Below are positions 11,101 through 23,100 of a DNA stretch of 64,000 bases, one piece after another (position 1 is the first letter of the stretch; each line of letters begins with the position of its first letter). The notes beneath the pieces are model-generated. The model ran no database searches. It saw only the letters and a program-made list of their open reading frames with translations, and was not told the origin of the DNA. Both the position numbers and the translations under genes were made by a program. The stretch covers positions 15,141,916-15,205,915 of the forward strand of contig NC_062998.1 in NCBI RefSeq assembly GCF_023078275.1, given 5' to 3'. Source of the DNA: Leguminivora glycinivorella (lineage: Eukaryota; Arthropoda; Insecta; Lepidoptera; Tortricidae).

Positions 11101-14100
11101 TATGTTCTATTTGTGCTTCTTCCTTGGTGTCATTTTATATGGATCACTGTATGGGTAAAAGCCTCCTCTAACATATGCCATTTGTCTCGATTGATGGCCA
11201 GCTTCATCCAGCTTGGCCCTGCAACCTTAAGAGGGGGTAGAGCAGGGAGAATTTTCAGAATCTGTCAAATTACCCCATTACACACACAAACACCCTTCAC
11301 TCACACTACCTACATTTACTGTAAAAGGTCAGTGACCCTTAATTTTTTTCAAGAGTGTTATTTTGAGTTTGTAGTCAACTACTTACCTCCTTTGAGAAAT
11401 TAAACTGTAAAAAAGGTAGCATACAAGAAGACAGAGAAAAAATTCGCATCATCTAGCTTTCCTTCTCTGTTCATGTCTCATGTGACTTAAATTTACCTAA
11501 ATATGTAGATAACGTTCCTTACTCAGTTGATTGTTTATCTAGGTGTATTTCAAATTACTTTGCACTTCATTTTGCGTTACTTTTCTATACTTACTTAGAT
11601 TAAAAATCGTCAGCCTGCCTATCCCCGCAAACATTATTCAAAGTCGTATGTGAAGGCCGATACCTCCAGGCAGACAATTATGGTCGCGTGATAAATGATA
11701 AAACATTCAGCCCTATCGCACTATTTGTAAGTGCAATAGGGACGGTCCGATGTTTTATCATTTATCGTGCGACTATGATTGCCCTGCAGGTCTTCAGAGG
11801 CCTGTGCTGTTCATTACGTATATGCGGGTTGTATTAAAGACTATCAGATATTTTCTTTATTCTTTTTGGTCGTTAGGTTTTTTTATCATTTAGTTTGATA
11901 CAAAATAAAGTATGTGTATAAAATAAAAACCTAATGAATAGAGTACAGCTAGCAGCAGTCAAGTCAGAGACACAAAGAAAGACAGGGAATATCGACGCAT
12001 ATCTTATCTTATCCCAATACCGCCATCGCCATCTGCATCAGACTCTTTATCTTACCCAATTTCCGAGTCTCTTCTCTAAATTTCAGTTTCTTGAGTTGAA
12101 AATGTTGAAACTCATACTTAGTAATAAATAAAACACAAAAAAACATATAAAAATCACAATATAATTTTAAATTATAGCTTAGACCCTGTACCAGTTGCAG
12201 TCGCCACGTCTGTAAAGTCCCTTGTAGTTTCTTTTAAATGGCTAAATACCTAGATGTTATGTCATAAACATCTGTGACGTGACTGAAAATTAAAATTACA
12301 TTGCTCAGAGATAAGGTTCAAATTAGCATGGCAAAAAATACAACAGTGCAGTCAAAATACGAAAAAGCAAATGTCAATGTCAATATCACTGCCGTATTTC
12401 AGGCAATAAGGGCTGTTTTCTCAAATATGAAAAAATCTCAAAAGCAGGACTTTATACAGACTTTCTAGGAAAATTATTTTTAACTTGATAGGTAGACCAA
12501 TTTATAAAAGTTGTACGAAAAAAAATTCTGAACTAAGTTTGTAACTATATATGAAAAGCATTTTTATCTTAGATTGCATATTTTAGTATCGTAACGATTT
12601 TTCTTTCAAATAAAAAAAGAATTATTAGAATAGATTCACGGTGTCTACCGTAAACTGGGGTTACATTGACCAATTTGGGAATTTAAACTTCTCTAGCTTC
12701 TACATGTAATGGGTAGCTATAGCTAGCTTCTACATTTAATGGGTATTTTTATCCATTAAATGTAAAGAAAGAAAAAAAATGGGGCCATCAACTTTTTTAG
12801 TCTTTTCCTGCTAAAAATCTAGAAAAGTAACAAAAAATTGTACGCAGAAAAAAAACTATGAGATCAAACTTAAACTGACATTGGGGTTACTTTGATACCC
12901 TATGTTTTTTTTAAATGGTAATCGAATGTAACCCCTTGCAAAAGTATTTTATCTCAAGAAAAGATAAAAAAACGGTTCGCACAGTCAAATATTAGAACTC
13001 TTTAACGCTATTTTGGGGTTACTTTGATCAAAAATAAAAATTACCTACCATCTTCGAAAAACCAACTTTATTTGTAATTGTTTCAATATTTATCACACGA
13101 AGAGATCAAATTATCTGCCTCAACTCAACAAGTACCGTGACATAATCAGACAATAATCAACTATGTGTCATTATGGTCAATGTTACCCCATGCAAGTGAT
13201 CAAAGGCACCCCACAGAGTAAATCATTAGTAATAAATGCCTAGTTTGACTTTATGATACAAAACTCAATACTTACAATGGTAGGTATAGCTAAGCAGAAA
13301 CACGTTTCTGGCAAGCTACTTAATATTCACTGTGAACCTTTTACTTGAATACCACTACGTTAGTTTAGAAGTTATTTAAACATGAAAAATAGCAACAAAC
13401 TATGCTTATATTTTAACACGTTATCCGCACTGCCCACAACCATACTTACTTGTTCACTGCGTCAGAGCACCATTTATAAAGGTTGGTTTAAGGTTATCAT
13501 ATGTGTAGATTTCGATAAATTTATTTTATTAATACATAACCGACTACGCATAACATATTAGTTAGTCAGGTTTTGTTCGTAGTCCAAAAGGGTCAACCCT
13601 AGCACTTTTCCCTATTCACCCCAACGTTAGGGTGAGCGAAAATTACTAAATAAAACGACATATTTTCAAAGACAAACCGAAGTTCACACCGCTGGAAGAT
13701 TTTTTGTGTAAAAAATTAGCATGGAACATATAAAAAAAGTGCTATCGACGTTCAAAAGTCGGTTTTGGTCTTATTCAGCACAAATTACGGTAGTTCATAC
13801 CCGTTCCGACCCCATGTACCCAAAATCTTTAGAAAACGATGTACTAAGTAGCCCAAATTGCAGCGCCGTCTCTAGATGAATTGGGTTACTAATTTATGCA
13901 AACTACTTAAGTCGCAATAGATGTCATTTCATTTAGTATTTTAGAGGTAACTAGTAAAGATAATTTAGTTTTACAATTGTGCGAAAAAGATTCTAATTTG
14001 GCCAGATTTTTTAACCGACTTCCAAAATTTAAAAGGTTATAAATGTATAGTTTTTTTTTAATATCACTTCTGGTCCAATTTCAAACCCCACAAATATTAA

Positions 14101-17100
14101 CGGCAAACTGATAATGACATTAAGTTTTTTTGAAATAAATTTGTGACATATGTGGGTAGTTTAGTAATTATAGGCACCGACTGATTGTGGATAGGTTTAT
14201 ATTTTCGCTCTCTGCTAATAAACCTTGTATGGAACGGACGTGTTTTCTTTGGTGCCTCTTCATCAGTGCTGATCTTCGGCTGGGAGCATACCTTACAAAA
14301 TTAAATGCCAAAAAAAAGTTTATCAGTAAAAATTACTTATTTGAAAATATTTCAATAGTTTTCATGCTTATACATTGAAATAGATATCACGCACGAAAGT
14401 AAGAACGACAAGGCCCCCTGGTGGCTGAGCCGGGAATCGAACCCGCCATGTCTCTCGCTATACCGTAATCCTCTAAGTGCTACTTGCACCAACGAAGATG
14501 GAGGATTAACCTGAGGGTTAACCCACTATTTTACATGGAATTTGACAGTTGACAGCCCACTAACCCTGAGTTAAGTGGTTGGTGCAAATGGACCTTATAA
14601 GATTCATATACGAGGTGGTCAAAATGTGCCTATCAGAGATAATATACACTAGAGAAATTTCGTTGGGTACCACACGGCGGGCGGGTGGCCTAGTGGTAAT
14701 GACGTTAGCTGCGTAAGCTGAAGACCCGGGTTCGATTCCCGGCTCGGCCATCAGTAGGCCTTGTCGTTTTTTCTTTCGTGTATGATATCTATTTCAATTT
14801 ATGTATGTATGTATGTGAACACTTTATTGTACATAAGACAAGTTAGGACATATAAATACAGTATAGTTATGGTGTACAAAGGCGAACTTATCCCTATAAG
14901 GTGTCTCTTTCAACCTTTGAGCGAATTTAGAATTTATTATTTATATAAACTTGAAAAAGAACAAATCAAAAATTATTCAATAAAATAATTTTATTTCTTC
15001 CATGGTTGTATAGTTTCATACTTATGATTTTTATTTTAAAGTAATCCATTTATATTATAGCAATCATGGCTGAAACGTGGAGGTTGACAGAAATGTAATT
15101 AACATTTCTAAATGTTGATTTCTTGTATCTAGTCTAACTACGAAGCAATACATTGACTTATAAATTGCATCCATATACAGAGAGTTCATTCATAAAAACA
15201 TCACTTTAGGTAAGTTATATATCTTTTATACAATTTGACAACCATTGACCACACATCCCAATTCACCCCTCTTCCGACCCTAATCACCCCCTTCGTACAC
15301 CTATTCACCCCCTTTGCGACCCGATTCCCCCCATTCCTGATCCTATTCACCCCTCAGGCCGCGGATATTTATCCATCAAATTGAAATTGAAATTGAAATC
15401 GTCTGTCAATGAAAAGAAAATTGTAGTAAGTATGTATGGAACATAAACTTTAGAAGTGTAGGTATACACCATACCACCATAACTATACTCGCCTTCTTCG
15501 CGTTCTTATTCTTCGCCTTTGTACACCATAACTATACTGTATTTCTATGTCCTAACTTGTCTTATGTACAATAAAGTGTTTACATACATACATATACACT
15601 ACATTCAATGCTCTACAAAGGTATACACAATTCTGAGCAAAATTTTACACAAAAATAAAGTTAAAATGAGTAAATAATACAATAAATTTAAATGCCAACT
15701 TTGACAGACATTTTCATGCCCCTAACTAAATATATTATTTTCCCTGGAACTACGGAACCCTACACTGACCGTGACCCGACGCGCTCTTGGCCGGTTTTTC
15801 TTCTCAATGAAATGCAGAGATAATAAAAAATTACACCTCCCAATTTATTATATTTTTTTTTTTGCAAAAAATTCATTTTTTGCACAAGCTTTACCTTAGC
15901 CGACTGTACCTTTCTTTCAACAATCATCTTTTGCTCTCCGAGATGTTTCTAAAAACCCCTTACTCAATGGGGATACGACGTTTCATAACAGAGTTCCTCT
16001 GACCACCTTTCTGCTCCATCATCAGATCACCTCCATGATACCATAATATTGCATTGTCACGTGATTTACATATGTGTGCAAAATTTCAGCTCAATCAATT
16101 TCAGCGGAAACCGGAAAGTGGGTCAAATTTAGCTTCTACGTTTTGACCCAAACTAACAAGGCAAGTTGAATAAAAGCTTGTAAAAAAGGCTTCTGATATC
16201 AGATTTGTAATAAGTTTAGTTATCATAGTTTAAGAACAGATGAGACAGACATATGCAATGATAATATAATACTGCACGTGTTTCGTGAGATGTCAAATCA
16301 CCTCATACAATTTACCGCTCTAAGGCAACTAAGGTAGGGTTTGTTATTGCACTTTAATTACATATTAATGATTTCTAGCCCGTAAGATATATATTTGCTT
16401 TAACAATGGATAGATAATAATGCGAGTGAGAGTGTAATTTAGATTTTTATAAGGAAACAAATATTTTTAAGCGACCCGATCAGATATTTATACGAATAAG
16501 GACCCTCCCACATCTACCGTCTCGCGATCGTAGCGTCGGGCCAACTGTATGGCTAAGCCGCGCCGACGCGACGCGGCGTCTTTTTCCATACAGTTGGCCC
16601 GACGCTACGCTCGCGAGACGCTAGAAAGAGAGACTATGTTTTTGCCGGTCACGAAGCATCACAATTTTTTGCCGGGAATATGTCGTCATATACTTATGGC
16701 CTCTATAGAGAATCGGATATATTGTCACGGCCGTTCATAGTCATATACGTATGCTGGTGACTGTTCCATGAACATCTGGACTAGTTGAATGGAGAAGTGC
16801 CATTCAAGACGTGCGTTACGACGCGAGCGTTACTTTCTAAACAACGATGAACTTACGGTTACTTACGTGTTCGTGGTATGCACAGGGTAATCTCTAATGA
16901 AATTATAACTTTTTTATATAAAAATTTGAACCAGAAGCACACCATACGGAATATTGTATTTAATAAATAGGTACTTATATACCCGCCCGCATTTCCCTTT
17001 CTTCTATTCTAAGTAAGAATCGATTAATAAGTATCTAAATATGTAAAAATAAATTAAATTATAATTGTTTACATACAACCTGGTTGACAGAATTTGACGT

Positions 17101-20100
17101 AGGTGCTGTCATATATATTTTTAAAATGACGTACTGTTAATACCAGCGTAATGAAAATGTATTCCAATGAGTAAAAGAAAACATGAAACTCTTTTCAATT
17201 TAACCGAACTAGAATGAAATCATTTATACTCATTCGGTTGTGTTCGTTATTTTCTTTAATAATGTGATATATTTTTATTTATTTTTGATGCACAAGCCAT
17301 GCACCTTTACACTTTAAATGAGATTGGATCTCCACCTGACATTATCGACTTACCCTATTTATTTTGAGCACAGTTTTACACTGGTATGGTTTTTCGTGTA
17401 CGTACACGATTTTCTGTCAAAATATTTGTCAAATTTAATTGTCAACGCGGAGCGACCGGCGACACGTCTGCCTCCGATGAGCCGCTCACGGCATCTAATC
17501 GAAAGGAGAATTCTGACAGCAATGGCGAATGTATGGAAATTTTACGATAGTTTAAATTTAAGGTAAAATTTCTTTGTTGCCTTTGAGAGGAAAAATATAA
17601 AAAACCTCAAAACTTGTAGTCCATTTATCTGGCTTTCAGAATCACATAATGTTATAACTAGAGTATTGAATTTTTTTAACAAAGTTTACTAAACGGCGAC
17701 ATACGTTTTTCTCATTTTAGGTCAACTTTGTGTGGGTTTAGTTATTACACCGTTAATAATTGGAGATTATGAATAGTCAAAAGTTGTAGACACACTCTTT
17801 AAGATAATAACTACATTTATTTTATTTCATTTAATTTAGAAATGTGAGCAGCATTTGTTAAACGCCGAATGCACTTTTCGAGGATTTCGTACGACCCCCT
17901 CTTAATAATATCTTCTGCTCAGCGCTGTTTTGGTTTTCCTCTTTTTCTTTTGCCTTGCATGTTTGGCCCTGTCCATGTAGTAGCTTTAAGGGTCCATCTT
18001 TTGTCTGTAAATCTTGCAATGTTTATAATTACTTGTATATAATTACTGTATTTGGCAAAACATAACATAGAAATGGCAATTTCAGGAAAGGAAATGAAAG
18101 TGGATACCTTGTATGAAGAAACTAAAGCAGTTAGTATTTAGGCATGCCGACGTTTTGGCTTTATATTTGTGCTAATGTATTTTTTATTGCATTCAGGCAT
18201 AGCACCCGGAGCAGCCAGCTCAGTCGTCGGGATGGTGGCACTTATGTCGGCCGCCGCGACTCTCAGCAAGATCGTACCTGCAGCCGACGCCTCCAAATAT
18301 GGTATTGCTTCTTACTCTAGTAGTTATCTGTCCTACTTAGATACTTTTACATTTATACCAGAAATGTTTACATATAATAAAATAAAATTACTGCAGTTTT
18401 ATTCGGCAATATGTTGGTTTTGATAAATAACGGCATTAGTCCTCTTATTTACTGTTTTTCTTATGTTAGGTACTAACCTAATTAAACTCCATTGACATTT
18501 TTTGAGAATCCCAGTCATACAACTAGGGAACAAATCAAATTATTTTTTATTGAATATTTTTGATTTGTTCTTTTTTTTTCAAGTAGTCACACTACTATAT
18601 AAATTATAAATTGAAAATAGATATCATACACGAAAGAAAAAATCCCGGCTCGGCCACCAGTGGGCCTCGTCGTTTTTTCTTTCGTGTATGATATCTATTT
18701 TCAATTTATAATCCCAGTCATCTTAACATTATACCCGCTTTTTGGAGCAGTGTGGCTATTTATTGATCGATTCGATTGATTTTGTTGCACGAACGTGGTC
18801 GGATATAAATCGTATTCTATTTGTTGCAAGAATTGTAGACATTAATAAACCTCCTATATGCTCCTTAGACATCCTCATAACATAAGAGACTAAAAAGCAG
18901 CCCATCTTTCAGGCAAAAATGTCCTCTGGACTCTGTTGAACGGGGAATCGTTCGACTACATCGGTTCGCAGCGCGTCGCGTTCGACCTGGCGCGCGGCGC
19001 CTGGCCGCCCGACGCGCCGCTTGCGCCCTCCGACATCGCCCTGCACCTCGAGATCGGCCAGATCGGAGGCTCGCTGCCTAGCCTCAAGGATAACGAAGAT
19101 TGGCCGCTCTACGCATATGCTCCTGAAGACCCTGGCACTTTATTTAATGTGAGTAGTAACATGATATTAACGCTAGTGCCGCTTTTGACTACGTGTGGTT
19201 CATGGTCGCCCAACGAGCCGCTCGCGTAATTTTTACGCAATAAGCTCTATTTTTAAGCCGCTGTACTGTAAGCACAGACCCAAGCCTAAAAGAAAACTAT
19301 TTAGACCTCATGGACATGAACTAGTAAAATAATTTATGATCTCCATTACTAGTAACTTATTCTACCTACTCTTGCATTTATTATTTCAGATAACAAACTT
19401 CCTGAAGGACCTGAAGGAATACCTGAGCAAGAACAACGTTACAGTGACGGAAGCATTCTCGAACAATCTACCGCCTTCCTCACTGCATTCGTTCCGTCGG
19501 CTACTGCGCAACGCGACCAGCGCGCTGCCCGAGTTACTGCTCGCCGACCATAACGGACCATTCACTAACATGTTCTATAATTCGGCCTTGGATGACTATG
19601 AGAAGATTAACTACAAATATCACAATATTACTATTGGAACGGATGGGACTTGTAAGTACATTTTGTTTTCTTGCAGTGATGGTGAAGTTATGTATACAAT
19701 TTGAGCAATAATATATATATATATTTGCATCCATCCAGTCGTACCGACGGAAACGTTAGTGAGCACAGGCAACATGACGAGCAGGGACCTCCAAGTGAAG
19801 ATCGCCCACGTGGCCACGGCGCTCGCGCACACGCTGCACCAGCAGGTCACAGGGCTGCCCTACTCCGGTGACGTCACCGCTTCTGCTCACTTGGTAAACT
19901 CCCCATATCATGATCTTCCACAATTGGGTAAGGCAAAAACAACAAAATTTATTTTTTTATACCGTTCTCAATGCTTCTAGTAGGTTTATCTAAAAACATG
20001 CTCTTAGTTAGTCAATTCCTAGCTTGCAGAATTGTGTTCTTAAGTAGTTTGATTCATAATTCAAAAGCTAGCAAAAGATTTGTACTGAGCGTGAGCGGTT

Positions 20101-23100
20101 TTTTTTTTTTTTTAATACTACGTCGGTGGCAAACAAGTATACGGTCCGCCTGATGTAAAGCGGTCACCGTAACCTATGGACGCCTGCAACTCAAACAGTG
20201 TCACATGCGCGTTGCCACCCCATTAGAAACTTGTACACTCCCTTTTGCTGTGTTTAAGTACACAGCAAAAAGGAAAGTTCCAAGAGGGTTCGGGTTGCCG
20301 ACGACTCAAAGGACAATAGACGGAACAAGTTAGTTCCGTAAGTCCTCCCGTCATCAGCACACCGCACCCTCGTTGAGCTCTGGCAGCCTTACTCACCGGC
20401 AGGAACACAACACTATGAGTAGGGTCTAGTGCTATTTGGCTGCGGTCTTCTGTAAGGCGGAGGTACTTCCCCAGTTGGGCTCTGCTCTAGATTCGAGCGA
20501 GACGATATCCGCTGTGCTGTGCCCTACCACACAAAGCGGAATATCATTCGCTATGCCCTACCTCCTACTACGGTATACATTCTTTACCAAAATATGTCAA
20601 TCTTTATTGAACCTATGTGCGTTCATATGATAAGATATAGCTTAAATTCTGGAGTGTAACACTGCTATGTGATGCATTGCAGTACTCGTAATTTTAGGGT
20701 CAATTTTCAAGTTATGCTTATGTTGTAAACTGTACACATCTATAAATAACTGATCGTTACAAACTCCAGCTCATGATGTTCAATTGAAACAGGTGGACGA
20801 GCTCTTGTACTGTTTCCTCGAAGACAAGCTGTGCAAGCTTCTCTCCGCCGCCGACTTCGGCGGGCAGACGCCGCCGGCGCCGGGCGAGGAGCCGCCGCGC
20901 CCCGCTCCGCTGTACGTGGGGGTCGCCACGTACTTGTCGAGTGCAACCGCCTTCGCGGGACACCTGATGGCGCTACTTGCGGGGCAGCACCTCACGCTAA
21001 ACAAAACCGAGTGCGATGCCGCCGCTAGTCCGGTGAGTACCCTTTAAAAACACAGACTATCTCTAGGAGCGGCTGTAAGTAAGAAGCTGCGTACCTATCG
21101 AGCGCTACTGCCTTTGTGGGACACCTGATGGCAAAAAGACCGAGTGCGATGCCGCCGCTAGCCCGGTCAGTATCCTCACTAATGTACCCGTACATACTAA
21201 AAACACGGGGCGGGGCTACTACTGGTTAATAAGACAGTGAGACACCGGGAGTTCGCTCTCTCTTTAGCCTATCCTAACTTGTAATGGTTCACTAAAGGCA
21301 ATCCCAACTACCAAGCCAGACCAGACGGAATAGTCAAGATGTATTCACTTGTTTTTGATTTTGATCAATTTATAAGGACTTGAACGAACTTTTTTCATGT
21401 GATTTTTTTTTCAGGATTTCTCATACTATTGGCTTCGCGGCTGGAATCACAGTGGAGTTTGCATAGAAACGAATATGAATTTCAGCGAAGCTATTAGTCC
21501 TGCCTTCATAGTTCCAGGTAACTAGAAAATAATTCATTGTTAATCAAATTGTTTATTGGAGTTGAGGCTCGTCCGTGTATTATTGTCCATGTAGTGACGG
21601 GTAAAGAATTTTACCTTCCCCTTTCTTCCCGTGGGTGCCGTGAGATAGAAGTCGACTTTGGTATGTGGGTTCCATTGTGATGTGGGATGTGGGCAATGGG
21701 CCAGGCAACCTTTCAATGTAATACTAAGATTTTTTTTATTAAATCCCTTGATTGGTAAGAATGTTTTGAAAGTATATTCAACTGTTGAAGATATTCAAGG
21801 TTGTATTAAATTGCAAAACGATATAGATGTTATTCATGAGTGGTGTCTTGAAAACCGAATGTCCCTTAATTTTGCTAAATGTTTTGTGATATCGTTTACT
21901 CGTAAATGTAACCCTTTAAAATATTCTTATAAATTATCGTCCCATGTGTTGGAAAGGAAGTCTGTAGCTAAAGATTTGGGCATTCTTTTTGATAATAAGC
22001 TATCCTTTTATGAGCATTATGAGTACATACTTAATTAATAAAAGCAACCGTCTTCTGGGATTTATTATACGTATCACTAAAAACTTTAGAAACCCTCAAA
22101 GTATGCTGCTGTTGTATAACCGTTTGGTACGCAGTGTTTTAGAATATGGGGTCTGTTGTATGGTCACCTTTCTATGCTGTACACTCTAATAAAATCGAGG
22201 GTGTACAAAGGAAGTTTCTTAGAACTTTGTGTTTTCGATGCCATTATGGGATATAATCAACGAATGGCAAAGTTTAATGTCTCATCACTTCAAGTAAGAC
22301 GTAAGCAATCTGACCTTCTACATTTATACAAAATTGTCCATTCTCATATTGATTCTCCATATCTATTGTCGCTGTCGCTGCTGAATATCAACACAGCTTA
22401 CAGATTTCGATCTCCGAATACGTTTGCTCTGGCTGTATATAACAATAATACCTCATATTATAATCCAATAGTTCGCATGTGTCGGGAGTTTAACGATATG
22501 GTTCGAGTCTGTAAGGATTTTGATATTTATGTTTCCAAGATATCTGAATTTAAAAAGTCTGTTTATTTGGTCACAAAAAAAATTTCATTAAAATTTGTAT
22601 AGTTAAGCACGTTGGTAATTACCTTCTGTCTTCTTTTAGTATAAATTAATTTCAAAATTTTGTTATTTCGTTCTTCTTTAAATTTCTTTATTATTCTCAT
22701 ATAAAAATTGTATTAACATGCTATAAATTATATTAAGTATAACTCATAGTCATGTTGTGTACATATAGTTTTAGACTGTAATCTAGTTCTTAAGCTTTTC
22801 TAACCTGTATCTCTTTTGTTATTTCGATTATTGTCTGTTTTATGTACCTTATGAAATAAAATAAAAAATAAATAAAAAAAATCCGATGACACTTGAGCAG
22901 TTTCACGTGACAAAAATTGACCAGTGGAAAAAAAATCAAGGTCAACTTTTTTCCCACGGGAGGACGCAGGGTTCGGTCAAGCCTTATTCAGTTTATTTAT
23001 ATACACATTTATCAATTTGCATTTATCAGAGTACGACTTCACATCCGGCGAGTATTCGACATGGACGGAGTCGGTATGGCAGGCGATGTGGGCGCGCGTG

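Noticed and set aside
14683..14752. tRNA-like sequence with A and B boxes
   Set aside because: The acceptor stem does not pair and a SINE tail follows, so it is a SINE head.
15257..15356. CRISPR-like spacing of repeats
   Set aside because: Units are adjacent and degenerate with no spacers, and the genome is animal.
20740..21004. Antisense open frames over nicastrin exon 12
   Set aside because: Shadows of the real exon caused by its GC content.
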